NCBI GenBank assembly: GCA_038251625.1 | Contig: JBBSBE010000002.1 | Coordinates: forward strand, 24,686-88,685 | Direction: 5' to 3' | Length of the DNA: 64,000 bases | Source of the DNA: JBBQXK01 sp038251625 | Lineage (GTDB): Bacteria; Pseudomonadota; Alphaproteobacteria; Rhodobacterales; Rhodobacteraceae | Made by a program: the position numbers and the translations under genes | In this document: piece after piece, positions 25,932-35,943 of the stretch | Layout: every line of letters starts with the position of its first letter | Position numbering within the stretch: the first letter of the stretch is position 1 | The notes under the pieces: model-generated | Seen by the model: only the letters and a program-made list of their open reading frames with translations | Told to the model about the DNA's origin: nothing | The model's database searches: none

Positions 25932-26426
25932 ATGGCTTTTGTTGCCGATATCGCAGAAAGCTGGTGGCGCCCGTCCCGGGTTATGCGCCGCCATCTGCAC
26001 CGGGGCAGATCCGAACCCTTCGCATTCATGCTGCTGCTCGCCTTCCTGTTCATTGCCTTCGTGGCGCAGTGGCCATCTGCCGCCCGCGTCACCGCGCAGG
26101 AGCCTGATATTCCTGTCGCGCCGCAGCTGCTGGGGCGCGCTCTGGCGCTACTTGCCACCATCCCGGTCTGGTATCTGCTGGCCGCCGCCGGTCGATTGGC
26201 ATCCCAAGCCTTTGGCGGCGTCGGAAACTGGTACACCGCGCGCATCAGTCTGTTCTGGGCACTGGATGCAGTGGCACCGCTCATGCTGCTGGCGGGGCTT
26301 GTCGCGGGGCTTATCGGCCCCGGGGTCCAGCTTTCGGCGGTGGGTCTGGTCACTTTCGTGGCCTTCATTGGGTTCTGGGTCGCCAACCTGCGCGAGGCTG
26401 AACGAGGACTGACCGAATGGACATGA
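25932..26426 (+). CDS. Yip1-like membrane protein
   Basis: A 164-residue membrane protein with about four hydrophobic segments: FAFMLLLAFLFIAFVAQW, ALALLATIPVWYLLAAAG, LFWALDAVAPLMLLAGLVAG and AVGLVTFVAFIGFWVANL. It fits the broad Yip1 domain family (assignment moderate). The ATG follows the sufD stop by one base, and its own stop overlaps the next gene by 10 bp. No transport or enzymatic motif is visible. Its place between sufD and sufS is typical of cluster passengers rather than of a known assembly factor. Confidence 0.65.
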   Translation: MAFVADIAESWWRPSRVMRRHLHRGRSEPFAFMLLLAFLFIAFVAQWPSAARVTAQEPDIPVAPQLLGRALALLATIPVWYLLAAAGRLASQAFGGVGNWYTARISLFWALDAVAPLMLLAGLVAGLIGPGVQLSAVGLVTFVAFIGFWVANLREAERGLTEWT

Positions 26427-27007
26427 CGCTGCCTGCCTTGCTGCGCCAGGCGCGCGAGACGTTGCAGGACCCGCGCGGCGGCGCCCGTGCGATCATGGCA
26501 ATCGACCTGCCGACTGGCACGCGATGGGCCGCACTGTTGCTGATGGCCGTGGTTTCGGCGCTGCTGACCCATATGAGCATCTCGCTTTCCCCGCCCGACA
26601 CGCGCGCGGAATTTGCGGTGGTGTTGGGAAATCCCTTGTTCATGGCGGCCTTGGAAGGCGGAGCGATGCTTTTGGGCGTTGTTGCCATTCATCGCATCGG
26701 GGCCGCGCGTGGCGGTACCGGGCATCTGCCAGAAGCGATCAGCCTGATGGTCTGGTTGCAGTTCATCCTGATGCTCTTGCAGGCCGCGCAACTGGTGGCA
26801 CAGGTGATCCTGCCCCCGCTGGCCACGATCATCGGATTTCTGGGCGTGGGCATTTATTTCTATCTGCTCACGTATTTCGTGGCCGAACTGCATGGCTTCC
26901 GTTCGCTCCGCACCACGTTTCTGGGGATCATCGCCACGATGCTGGCCATGGGCTTCGTGCTTGCGCTGATCCTCGGCCCCTTCATCCCTGCCGTTGTCGG
27001 AGTTTGA
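26417..27007 (+). CDS. Yip1-family membrane protein
   Basis: A 196-residue protein with a short cytosolic N-terminus and four to five membrane segments (WAALLLMAVVSALLTHM, FMAALEGGAMLLGVVAIH, MVWLQFILMLLQAAQLV, the adjacent PPLATIIGFLGVGIYFYLL, and TTFLGIIATMLAMGFVLAL). It resembles Yip1-domain proteins. It partners with the preceding 164-residue gene, overlapping it by 10 bp, and precedes sufS by 3 bp, so it is co-transcribed with the suf genes. Its function is unknown. Confidence 0.7.
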   Translation: MDMTLPALLRQARETLQDPRGGARAIMAIDLPTGTRWAALLLMAVVSALLTHMSISLSPPDTRAEFAVVLGNPLFMAALEGGAMLLGVVAIHRIGAARGGTGHLPEAISLMVWLQFILMLLQAAQLVAQVILPPLATIIGFLGVGIYFYLLTYFVAELHGFRSLRTTFLGIIATMLAMGFVLALILGPFIPAVVGV

Positions 27008-27010
27008 GCC

Positions 27011-28231
27011 ATGTATGACGTCGCCCGCATCCGCGCCGATTTTCCGATCCTATCGCGCGAGGTGAACGGAAAGCCGCTGGTGTATCTCGATAACGGGGCC
27101 TCGGCGCAGAAACCGCGCGTGGTGATCGACGCAATGACAGAGGCGTATAGTCACGAATATGCCAACGTTCACCGTGGCCTGCACTACCTTTCAAATGTAG
27201 CGACCGAGCGTTATGAGGCCGTCCGAGGTATCGTCCGGCGCTTCCTCAACGCCCCCTCGGAAGATGAAATCGTTTTTACGACCGGCACCACCGAAGCCAT
27301 CAACCTGATCAGCTATGCCTGGGCCGCGCCGCGCTTTCAGCCGGGCGACGAGATTGTGCTGTCGATCATGGAGCATCACGCCAATATCGTGCCATGGCAT
27401 TTCCTGCGGGAAAGGCAGGGGGTCGTTCTGAAATGGGTGGAATGCGACGCCAAGGGCGATCTTGACCCCCAGGCCTTGCTTGATGCCATCGGCCCGCGTA
27501 CGCGATTGGTCGCGGTAACGCATATGTCCAACGTGCTGGGAACGGTCGTGGATGTTGCGGCCATCTGCAAGGGTGCGCGGGAGCGCGGGGTCCCGGTGCT
27601 TGTGGACGGCTCGCAAGGGGCAGTTCACATGCCCGTAGATGTGGCGGCCATGGGCTGCGATTTCTACGCCATTACGGGCCATAAGCTATATGGGCCAAGC
27701 GGTTCCGGTGCGATCTTCATCCGGCGCGAGAGAATGGCTGAGATGCGACCCTTCCTTGGCGGCGGCGACATGATCCGCGAAGTGACGCGCGATACCGTGA
27801 CCTGGAACGACCCGCCGATGAAGTTCGAAGCGGGGACACCCGGCATCGTGCAGCAGATCGGGATGGGCGTGGCGCTGGAATACATGATGGACGCCGGGAT
27901 GGACGCGATCGCGGCGCATGAACACCGGATCCGCGACTATGCGCGCGATCGCCTGTCGGGGCTTAACTGGCTGACTGTGCAGGGACAATCCGATACGAAG
28001 GGCGCGATTTTCTCGTTCACCCTCGACGGTGCCGCGCATGCGCATGACATCTCGACAGTGCTGGACAAGCGGGGGGTTGCGGTGCGGGCCGGCACGCATT
28101 GCGCAATGCCGCTTCTTGACTACCTTGGAACGGGGGCCACCTGCCGCGCCTCCTTTGGAATGTACAACACGGAAGCGGAAGTGGACGTGCTTGTCTCTGC
28201 GCTGGAGCTTTGCCACGACCTTTTCGCCTGA
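27011..28231 (+). CDS. sufS: Cysteine desulfurase SufS
   Basis: SufS is the group II PLP-dependent desulfurase that delivers persulfide sulfur to SufBCD. The 406-residue sequence has YLDNGASAQKP, the ANVHRGLHYLS motif, MEHHANIVPW, VDGSQGAVHMPVD, the PLP Lys in ITGHKLYGPSGSG (about residue 225), and the acceptor Cys in RAGTHCAMP (about residue 364). It is the last protein gene of the cluster. No sufE, sufA or sufT follows; a tRNA gene does. Confidence 0.96.
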   Translation: MYDVARIRADFPILSREVNGKPLVYLDNGASAQKPRVVIDAMTEAYSHEYANVHRGLHYLSNVATERYEAVRGIVRRFLNAPSEDEIVFTTGTTEAINLISYAWAAPRFQPGDEIVLSIMEHHANIVPWHFLRERQGVVLKWVECDAKGDLDPQALLDAIGPRTRLVAVTHMSNVLGTVVDVAAICKGARERGVPVLVDGSQGAVHMPVDVAAMGCDFYAITGHKLYGPSGSGAIFIRRERMAEMRPFLGGGDMIREVTRDTVTWNDPPMKFEAGTPGIVQQIGMGVALEYMMDAGMDAIAAHEHRIRDYARDRLSGLNWLTVQGQSDTKGAIFSFTLDGAAHAHDISTVLDKRGVAVRAGTHCAMPLLDYLGTGATCRASFGMYNTEAEVDVLVSALELCHDLFA

Positions 28232-28280
28232 CGATTTCTCGCGTTGCAGGGATGTGCGGCGCGGGCTATAGGGACGGCAG

Positions 28281-28357
<77 letters not shown>

Positions 28358-28475
28358 CCCACATCATTGCGACTGCGAAAGAAAATGTCCGTGAGCACGC
28401 TTCCTTGCGGCGCTTGGGTATTTCTTTGTGCAAAGGACATCGCTAATCTGCCGCGCACGTCAAACGATCGGCGGG

Positions 28476-28490
28476 CGACAGTGCCTGTCG
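28476..28490. promoter_or_regulatory. Inverted repeat upstream of the TRAP operon
   Basis: CGACAG (28476-28481) and CTGTCG (28485-28490) flank three bases, just before the ribosome-binding site of the binding-protein gene. It could be an operator or a small leader hairpin. Confidence 0.35.
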
Positions 28491-28511
28491 GCAACCATGG
28501 GAGGAGTTTTG

Positions 28512-29600
<1,089 letters not shown>

Positions 29601-29625
29601 GAAGCGACCCTAGCATCGCTATCGA

Positions 29626-29647
29626 CCCCCGGCCTTCGGGCCGGGGG
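29626..29647 (+). terminator. UUCG-capped hairpin between binding protein and permease genes
   Basis: CCCCCGGCC (29626-29634), loop TTCG, GGCCGGGGG (29639-29647): a perfect 9-bp stem with a stable cUUCGg tetraloop, 25 bp after the binding-protein stop. Without a T-tract it is more likely an attenuating or mRNA-stabilising element that favours excess binding protein over permease. Confidence 0.6.
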
Positions 29648-29700
29648 CGTCTGTATGGCGCTGGCAAAAGAATCGGCGCGACGGCAAAAGGGGGGATCGG

Positions 29701-30618
29701 ATGCTCGACGGCATCGGTTGGTTTTTCGGCAATATTGGCTCTGCCTATCTTAACGTGCTGAGGGCCCTGACGCAGCCCGGCCTCTGGCTGGACTGGTCGA
29801 ACTCCGAGGCGTTGGGCCGCTTTGTCTATTACGGCGCCTCGACAGAGTTCTTCTTCGTCGTCTTCACCGCCTTTCTGACGATCACTGTCGCCGGGATTTT
29901 CGCCAGCGGGTTCCTCTGGGCGATCGTGCGCGGAATGGAAGGGTTTGCCAACGGACTGGGGCGCATCGTGGCGTGGGTCGGTCTGATCATGGTGTTGCAG
30001 CAGATCGTGATCATCTTTCTGCAGCGCGTGTTCCGCGTCGCCTCCATCGAATTCGGGCCTTTTGCCCCGTTTGGCTATCCGCTACTTCCGGGCTTTTCGT
30101 TCGCCAAGGATCTGTCGTGGTGGTCGGAAGAGTTGAAGCTCTACAATGCCATGATCGTCTGTCTTTGCGTGACCTACACGTTCGTGCAGGGTGGCCACGT
30201 TCGGGTGGATCTGGTCTATTCTGCCGTGCGCTTCCGCGCGAAGAAGGCGATCGACATGTTCGGGTCGGTCTTCTTCATGATGCTGGGCTCGACACTTACA
30301 TGGCTTTTCGCATGGCATTTCATGTGGCGCAGTCTGGTCACCCCCAAGGTATCGGCCTCTGAAAGCCTGGAAATGATCCTGCGCAAGGCCAAAATCATGC
30401 GCTGGAATGTGGAAACCATCGGATTTTCCCCGAACGGTTTTGACGCATACTTCCTGTTCAAGTTTCTGATGCTGTCGTTCTGCGGGCTGGTGTTCCTGCA
30501 CGGCTGCGCCTTCTTCTGGCGGTCGATGCTTGAATTCCGTGAAGGCCCCGCGAGTGAAGGCAAATACATCGACCGCGACGCCCCGGGCGACAGCGCCACC
30601 GAACTCCAGACACATTAG
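29701..30618 (+). CDS. TRAP transporter small permease (DctQ)
   Basis: The four-helix membrane subunit that joins the large permease. At 305 residues it is longer than the usual 170-230 because of an N-terminal extension and extended loops. Hydrophobic segments include EFFFVVFTAFLTITVAGIFA, GRIVAWVGLIMVLQQIVII, the SVFFMMLGSTLTWLFAWHF helix and FLMLSFCGLVFLHGCAFFW. The DctQ motif region FVQGGHVRVDLVYS is clear. GGGGGG lies upstream of its ATG; the gene ends 9 bp before the large-permease gene. Confidence 0.85.
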   Translation: MLDGIGWFFGNIGSAYLNVLRALTQPGLWLDWSNSEALGRFVYYGASTEFFFVVFTAFLTITVAGIFASGFLWAIVRGMEGFANGLGRIVAWVGLIMVLQQIVIIFLQRVFRVASIEFGPFAPFGYPLLPGFSFAKDLSWWSEELKLYNAMIVCLCVTYTFVQGGHVRVDLVYSAVRFRAKKAIDMFGSVFFMMLGSTLTWLFAWHFMWRSLVTPKVSASESLEMILRKAKIMRWNVETIGFSPNGFDAYFLFKFLMLSFCGLVFLHGCAFFWRSMLEFREGPASEGKYIDRDAPGDSATELQTH

Positions 30619-30627
30619 GATGCGTTG

Positions 30628-32991
30628 ATGATTTTTGGGTTGGACGGCGTCGAGATCGGGCTGATCATCACGTTCCTTTGCCTGATGGCGGGAATCCTGT
30701 CGGGCTTTCCGGTGGCTTTCGCGTTGGGCGGGGCGGGAATTTTTGCCTTTGCAATCATCGCATCGCTCGATTCTGCGGGGCTTTTGATCCATCAGGCGGT
30801 AGACACCGCATCGGATGCGTATGGCGCCTTGATCGGGCAGGGCGTCCCCGCATTCGACATCACCACGTTCCGTTATCCAGACCTGCCTGTCGTGGCCGAA
30901 CCGATCTTTCCCGGTGGCTGGGAACAGGCGATGGACCGCAATCTTTCCTTCATCGTCAACAGGATGAACGAACGGGTCATTGCTGGCGCGTCGATCGAGA
31001 CGTTGCTGGCGGTCCTTATGTTCGTGATGATGGGAATCGTGCTGGAGCGGTCAAAGATCGCAAACGACCTCTTGACCACGATGGCGCGCGTATTTGGCCC
31101 CTTGCCGGGTGGTCTTGCCGTGTCGGTCGTTGTGGTTGGCGCGTTCCTTGCCGCCTCGACCGGGATCGTTGGCGCCACGGTGGTAACGATGGGCCTTCTA
31201 TCGCTGCCCACGATGCTGCGGGCCGGTTACTCGCCACAACTGGCGACGGGCGTGATTGCGGCTTCGGGCACGTTGGGACAGATCATCCCACCTTCGGTCG
31301 TGATCGTGCTTCTGGGCACGATGGCGGGGGATCTTTATGCTGCGGGGCAGGAGATCAGGGCGCAGTCGGCGGGGTGTTCTGATGCGCTGACTTATCTGGG
31401 GCAGGCGGCCGTTGTGTCGGTCGGCACCCTTTTTCAGGCAGCGATCCTGCCGGGTTTGTTGCTCGCCTTCCTTTATGCGGCTTATGCATTCGGCTTTGCA
31501 CTTGCCAATCCGTCAAAGGCGCCTGCCGTGATGCTGGAGGGCGCCACCGGGCAGATCATCACCCGGCGCGAGGCGACGACGTGGTTTCTGACCGTGCCCG
31601 TCGCATTGATCGGCGGGCTCTTGATCGCGGCACAGGTCAATCTGATCGGCCCGCAAGAGGTGATCGTCGACAGTTTCTCGGACGCAGGCCAGACTGCCAG
31701 CTTGCGCACAAACGTGTCCGACCGGTGCCGCGCCAGCATGATCGCATTGCACGGACAGGAAAAATGGGATGATGCCGTCGCACAGCAGGCGGCCATTCAG
31801 GCTGCGGGCGGCGTCCAGCAGTCGCAGGCACTGACGGCGGACGAAGTTACAACGGCGCGGGCGGTCATGGTGGCCTCACGGGCGCCGATAGGCACCGGCG
31901 TCGCCACGTTCTTCCTGCTGGCAGCGCTTGTGCTGACGACGGCGCGCGGTGTGGCGCCGATGGCAGACCATCGCCCGCTCTGGATCGGCCTTGGGGGCTG
32001 CCTTCTGGGCGTGGTGCTCGATGCCGCCCTGATTGGGCCGCTCATGACGTCCGGCACCTCCTTTCTGATCCTGCTCTTGCCGATCGCCATGGTGGTCGTG
32101 GGCGGATGGAAAGCCGCGGGCATGCTCGGGAGGAACGAACTGATCCGGGTCGTCTTCCCGCCGCTTGTGCTGGTCGTGGCCGTTCTGGGCTCGATCCTTG
32201 GCGGCATCACCAACCCCACACCTGCGGCCGCGCTTGGTGCAGGCGGCGCAATCCTGCTTGCGGCCTACCGCAAGCTCAAGGATCGCGGGCCTGAAGGCCG
32301 TCTCGGCGCAAGGATCATCATCGGGTCGGCCTTTGCCATCGTCATCATGTTACTGATCGGCGGCAATTTCGACCTGCGCGTCGGCATCGGCGAAACCACG
32401 ACCGAACAATGGATCGCCTTCGTCCTTGCACAGTTCACCTACAGCTTCGCGATGTTCGGCATCCTTTTTGCCTGCTGGGTGCTGTTCCGCGAGCGCGTGC
32501 TGACATCGGTGGTGCGCGAGACCGCAAAGATCACCTCGATGGTGTTCTCCATCCTCATTGGCAGCCAGATCCTGAATCTTGTGCTGATTTCGTTTGGGGG
32601 CGAACACTACATCCAGGCGTTCCTGCGCAGCTTCGACAACGAAGCCACGGCCTTCATCATCGTGATGATAATCCTCTTCATACTTGGCTTCTTTCTCGAT
32701 TTCCTAGAGATCATCTACATCGTCGTGCCCATCGTGGGGCCGGTGATCTATGGCGGCACGATGGACCCGTCATGGGTCACCATCATGATCACGGTGAACC
32801 TGCAAACCTCGTTCCTGACGCCACCCTTCGGCTTTGCCCTCTTCTACCTTCGCGGCGTTGCGCCGCCTGAGGTGACGACAGGGCACATCTATCGCGGCAT
32901 CATTCCATTCGTCGGGTTGCAGGTGGTGATGCTGGGGCTTTTGTGGGTCTTCCCGGACGTGGTGACAATCGTGCCGAACCTCCTGCGCTAG
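30628..32991 (+). CDS. TRAP transporter large permease (DctM), extended form
   Basis: The transporting subunit, coupled to sodium in this class. At 787 residues it is almost twice the usual 430. The DctM core is clear: LLAVLMFVMMGIVLERS, GIVGATVVTMGLLSLPTML, SGTLGQIIPPSVVIVLLGT near the middle, and the C-terminal FILGFFLDFLEIIYIVVPIVGP and TSFLTPPFGFALFYLRG. An insert at about residues 55-105 and a larger one (about residues 360-560) with polar and membrane parts account for the length. ATG 30628 is chosen over an adjacent TTG. The stop shares CTAG with the convergent VOC gene. Confidence 0.88.
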   Translation: MIFGLDGVEIGLIITFLCLMAGILSGFPVAFALGGAGIFAFAIIASLDSAGLLIHQAVDTASDAYGALIGQGVPAFDITTFRYPDLPVVAEPIFPGGWEQAMDRNLSFIVNRMNERVIAGASIETLLAVLMFVMMGIVLERSKIANDLLTTMARVFGPLPGGLAVSVVVVGAFLAASTGIVGATVVTMGLLSLPTMLRAGYSPQLATGVIAASGTLGQIIPPSVVIVLLGTMAGDLYAAGQEIRAQSAGCSDALTYLGQAAVVSVGTLFQAAILPGLLLAFLYAAYAFGFALANPSKAPAVMLEGATGQIITRREATTWFLTVPVALIGGLLIAAQVNLIGPQEVIVDSFSDAGQTASLRTNVSDRCRASMIALHGQEKWDDAVAQQAAIQAAGGVQQSQALTADEVTTARAVMVASRAPIGTGVATFFLLAALVLTTARGVAPMADHRPLWIGLGGCLLGVVLDAALIGPLMTSGTSFLILLLPIAMVVVGGWKAAGMLGRNELIRVVFPPLVLVVAVLGSILGGITNPTPAAALGAGGAILLAAYRKLKDRGPEGRLGARIIIGSAFAIVIMLLIGGNFDLRVGIGETTTEQWIAFVLAQFTYSFAMFGILFACWVLFRERVLTSVVRETAKITSMVFSILIGSQILNLVLISFGGEHYIQAFLRSFDNEATAFIIVMIILFILGFFLDFLEIIYIVVPIVGPVIYGGTMDPSWVTIMITVNLQTSFLTPPFGFALFYLRGVAPPEVTTGHIYRGIIPFVGLQVVMLGLLWVFPDVVTIVPNLLR

Positions 32992-33371
32992 CGCAGTTGC
33001 AAGAGGTCCCACCGGTTGCCGAACGGATCGCGCCAGACGGCCACGATGCCATAGGGTTCGTGGCGCGGGTCTTCCTCGAACGTCACGCCGGCGGCCAGCA
33101 TGGCGCGATGGTCGCGGTCGAAATCGTCGGTTTCAAGGAAAAATCCCACGCGGCCGCCGGTCTGGTTGCCGGTTGACGCGGCTTGCGCGGTGCCTTCCGC
33201 GCGCGCCAGTAAAAGTGCAGTGCCGCCGCCGGGTGGGGCCACGCGAACCCAGCGTTTCGTGCCCTGATCCACGTCCTGCAAAAGGTCAAACCCAAGCTGC
33301 CCAACGTAGAAGGCAATCGCACTGTCGTAGTCGGGCACCACAAGTGCCACCGTCGCAATGCGGCGTGTCAC
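32988..33371 (-). CDS. VOC-family (glyoxalase-like) protein
   Basis: A 127-residue vicinal-oxygen-chelate fold protein with two beta-alpha-beta-beta-beta modules: RIATVALVVPDYDSAIAFYV at the start, GGRVGFFLETDDFDRDHRAM, then FEEDPRHEPYGIVAVWRDPFGNRWDLLQ at the C-terminus. The family includes glyoxalases, dioxygenases and resistance proteins; the substrate is unknown. The frame is open far upstream, but GTG 33371 is the sensible start and overlaps the bpt stop (GTGA), so translation is probably coupled. Confidence 0.8.
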   Translation of the reverse strand: MTRRIATVALVVPDYDSAIAFYVGQLGFDLLQDVDQGTKRWVRVAPPGGGTALLLARAEGTAQAASTGNQTGGRVGFFLETDDFDRDHRAMLAAGVTFEEDPRHEPYGIVAVWRDPFGNRWDLLQLR

Positions 33372-34222
33372 CCGGGGCTGCGGGCCGGATCGCGGGCGCT
33401 GCGCCCGTCGGGCAGGCTGATCCGGGCAACCTGTTCGGCAATGGGGTCGACCGACAGGGGGTGAAGTTCGGCACGGTGGTCGGCCGGATCCCCGATATCC
33501 TGCCAGCGTCCGCCCTTGTAGATCTCCAGCGCTGTGAAGCCCGCCTTGTACCCCATCTTGCGGCTGCCGGGCACCCAATAACCCAGATAGACGTACGGCA
33601 ACCCGGCCTCGCGCGCGATATCCACATGATCGAGGATAAGCTGCGTGCCAAGGCTGCGTGCATTGAGCGCAGGATCGTAGAACGAATAGACCATGCTCAG
33701 CCCGTCATCGAACACATCCGTCAGGCAGACAGCCGCCAGCGGGCGCCCGGTCTCACCCGCCTCGGCAGGACGCGTGTATTCGATCACCCGGCTCCGGATC
33801 GGTGTTTCCTCGATCATCGCGGCAAACTCGAAGATATCCATATCGGCCATGCCGCCAGTCGCGTGGCGATCATCGAGGTACCGGCGGAAGAGGGCGAACT
33901 GTTCTTCGGTGGCCCAGGGGCTGGTCGCGTTGCGCCGCAGGCTCGTATTCTTGCGAAGGATGCGCCGCTGTGTGCGCGAAGGTGCGAAATCGGCAACCCG
34001 GATGCGGGCGGACAGGCACGCCGAACATTCCGCGCAGGACGGGCGGTAAAGCACATTCTGGCTGCGCCGAAACCCCTGCTTCGACAGCGTGTCATTCAGT
34101 TTTTGCGCATGCTCGCCCTGCAGTGCGGTGAACAACTTCCGCTCCATCCGCCCCTCAAGATAGGGGCAGGGCTGGGGCGCCGTCACATAGAACTGCGGGG
34201 CGAGGGGAAGCGTGTGGCGCAT
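33368..34222 (-). CDS. bpt: Aspartate/glutamate leucyltransferase (Bpt, ATE-like)
   Basis: A bacterial arginyltransferase-family protein; the bacterial Bpt form transfers leucine to N-terminal Asp/Glu, feeding the ClpS-ClpAP N-degron pathway. The 284-residue sequence has the N-terminal CPYLEGRMERKLFT block, the Cys-rich RPSCAECSACLSARIRV, and the catalytic part FYDPALNARSLGTQLI and YLGYWVPGSRKMGYKAGF. It heads a two-gene unit with the VOC gene. Leu rather than Arg specificity is taken from the bacterial family, not from a visible residue. Confidence 0.9.
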   Translation of the reverse strand: MRHTLPLAPQFYVTAPQPCPYLEGRMERKLFTALQGEHAQKLNDTLSKQGFRRSQNVLYRPSCAECSACLSARIRVADFAPSRTQRRILRKNTSLRRNATSPWATEEQFALFRRYLDDRHATGGMADMDIFEFAAMIEETPIRSRVIEYTRPAEAGETGRPLAAVCLTDVFDDGLSMVYSFYDPALNARSLGTQLILDHVDIAREAGLPYVYLGYWVPGSRKMGYKAGFTALEIYKGGRWQDIGDPADHRAELHPLSVDPIAEQVARISLPDGRSARDPARSPG

Positions 34223-34305
34223 TGAGGAACCGGCTATGATCCGGCAAGACTAGCAAGGCCTTCGCCTGCCGCCAAGCGGGGTTTTGGCCCCAATCTCTTG
34301 GGGTG

Positions 34306-34749
34306 TCACACGCGGCCGGGTCTGTTGATCGCCGCCGTGCCAAGGAGGAGGTCTGGCAGGCCCTGTCCGCGCGGGGTGGTCAGCATCAGAACCATGGACG
34401 CCAGATGTGGCAGGATGAAGGCCGCAGTGACCAAGAAGGCACCGGTATGAAGGACCGCATCAAGGGGCGAAAACCGCCCCCCATCGACCGCCCGCAACTC
34501 GATACCCATCAGCGCCATGCCGGGTGTCGCGGACCATGCGGACAGCGTGATCGCCCGATAGGCAAAGTTTATCACCAAATAAAGCGGCAAGAGGACGAAG
34601 AGGCCGATAAGTGCAGTCATCAGGACAACCACGAAGGCCAGAAACGCTGTCAGGACAGCATCGACCACCCATGCCATCGCGCGCTTGGTGGGCACGCCGG
34701 CGTAAAAGGCGGCGTGGCGGTCGGGATCGGGCAGCGCAGTGGAAAACAT
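34306..34749 (-). CDS. RDD-family membrane protein
   Basis: A 147-residue RDD-type protein. The family motif is PTKRAMAWVVDAVLTAFLAF, with the Arg and Asp of the first helix, followed by a second helix LIGLFVLLPLYLVINFAYRA, SATPGMALMGIELRAVDG, and a last helix LVTAAFILPHLASMVLML. RDD proteins are small inner-membrane proteins with poorly known roles. The start at ATG 34749 (MFSTALPDPDR) is preferred over one 66 nt upstream that would lie in the terminator hairpin. Confidence 0.85.
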   Translation of the reverse strand: MFSTALPDPDRHAAFYAGVPTKRAMAWVVDAVLTAFLAFVVVLMTALIGLFVLLPLYLVINFAYRAITLSAWSATPGMALMGIELRAVDGGRFSPLDAVLHTGAFLVTAAFILPHLASMVLMLTTPRGQGLPDLLLGTAAINRPGRV

Positions 34750-34775
34750 CGGGATGCGTCCGTCTGATAAAGGGA

Positions 34776-34801
34776 GGCCGACCCCGCAAGTGGGGTCGGC
34801 C
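34776..34801 (-). terminator. Terminator after the DUF2852 gene
   Basis: GGCCGACCCC (34776-34785) and GGGGTCGGCC (34792-34801) form a perfect 10-bp stem with a 6-nt loop, 10 bp past the minus-strand DUF2852 stop codon. Reading the minus strand, TCCCTTTAT follows, a modest T-rich tail. Confidence 0.65.
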
Positions 34802-34811
34802 CGAGGCAGGA

Positions 34812-35279
34812 TCAATAGCTGCCGGCGCGGGGGGGCTCAGTGCCGCCGATGTCGGCAGAGGCGCTATCGGCGGCCTTGTTGGCCTGCGCACGGTCATCCA
34901 TGAACGCGTCGAATTCCTTCTTGTCCTTTGCGTCGCGCAGACGCTGAAGAAATGCCTCGAAGGCTTCCTGCTCGTCCTGCAGGCGGCGGATCGTCTCTTC
35001 CTTATAGGCGTCAAAGGCCGTGTTGCCGCTGGAACGCATCGCCCCGTGCATGGCAAGGTGGCTTTCGTGATGGCGGCGGTTGCTGCAGGAACGGCTGAAC
35101 ATGCGTTTGCTCCAGATCATGTAGGCAAGAAGGCCAAGGCCGACAGGCCAGACGAAGACGAAACCAAGGATCATTGCGATGATCCATGCCGGGCGGCCAC
35201 GGTCGTCAAGCCAGCCTTCGGCACGCCGGAACCAGTGGCCGACACCGCCAGTGGCGGAAGGTGAGTAAGCGGTGCTCAT
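34812..35279 (-). CDS. DUF2852-type membrane protein
   Basis: A 155-residue protein with one strong membrane segment (AWIIAMILGFVFVWPVGLGLLAYMIW, residues about 31-56) and a charged, coiled-coil-prone C-terminal half (FDAYKEETIRRLQDEQEAFEAFLQRL). It fits the alphaproteobacterial DUF2852 family of unknown function. The start ATG 35279 (MSTAYSPSATGG) has GGAGA upstream; a longer frame reaches 35351. It is followed by a strong terminator. Confidence 0.78.
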   Translation of the reverse strand: MSTAYSPSATGGVGHWFRRAEGWLDDRGRPAWIIAMILGFVFVWPVGLGLLAYMIWSKRMFSRSCSNRRHHESHLAMHGAMRSSGNTAFDAYKEETIRRLQDEQEAFEAFLQRLRDAKDKKEFDAFMDDRAQANKAADSASADIGGTEPPRAGSY

Positions 35280-35370
35280 GGGGCGTTCTCCAGGGTTGAT
35301 GTTTAGTGCTTTCACATCATCCAAGATCGGAAACGCTGAGGCACATATCAAGAGGGCATGTTAAACATTT

Positions 35371-35850
35371 TTACATCGCCCGTGGCGCGGTGAATTTTGC
35401 CAGTGTCGCGCCGGTGATCCGCAAAAGGATTGAGGGCCCGATGGGAAAGACATGGCGCGGAGTGCCAGCAGCGGCCCAGACGGTGCTGAAGTCCATCAGC
35501 CGCGGATCAAGCCACACAGGAAGGGGCGTCAGATGGCCGATGGGGGCCACACCACCAATCGCAAACCCCGTAACTCGTCGCACGACGGTTGCATCCGCAC
35601 GGCCCAATGCTTCGCCCGCAATGTGGGATGCAGCGGCTGCATCCACCCGGTTTCCCCCTGCCGTCAGGAAAAGGTACAGTCGTTCATTGGCAGCAGCAAA
35701 GAGGATCGATTTGACGATCTGATCAAGCGCGCACCCCACAGCAGCGGCGGCCTGTTCGGCAGTACGTGTCTCGGCGTCCATCTCCACCGGCGGGGCATCG
35801 ACCCCCGCTGCGGCCAGGGCGGCTTTGACGCGGGCAAGGCTTTGGCTCAT
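35371..35850 (-). CDS. YbaK/EbsC-family aminoacyl-tRNA deacylase
   Basis: A 159-residue YbaK/ProX-type domain, the family that hydrolyses mischarged tRNAs such as Cys-tRNA-Pro. Visible features are ALDQIVKSILFAAANERLYLFLTAGG with the conserved Lys, and GFAIGGVAPIGHLTPLPVWLD, the Gly-Pro loop region that shapes the pocket. The open frame continues far upstream, antisense to glnE, but ATG 35850 with GGAGG in front gives the expected length. It is divergent from glnE with a 93-bp spacer. Confidence 0.85.
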   Translation of the reverse strand: MSQSLARVKAALAAAGVDAPPVEMDAETRTAEQAAAAVGCALDQIVKSILFAAANERLYLFLTAGGNRVDAAAASHIAGEALGRADATVVRRVTGFAIGGVAPIGHLTPLPVWLDPRLMDFSTVWAAAGTPRHVFPIGPSILLRITGATLAKFTAPRAM

Positions 35851-35943
35851 CAGGGCACCTCCATCTCCGGGATCATCGGCGGGCGGACGTACGGCCGCAA
35901 GCGTGTGATTGACCGCACCACGCGGTACGCCCACTCTGCCGCC

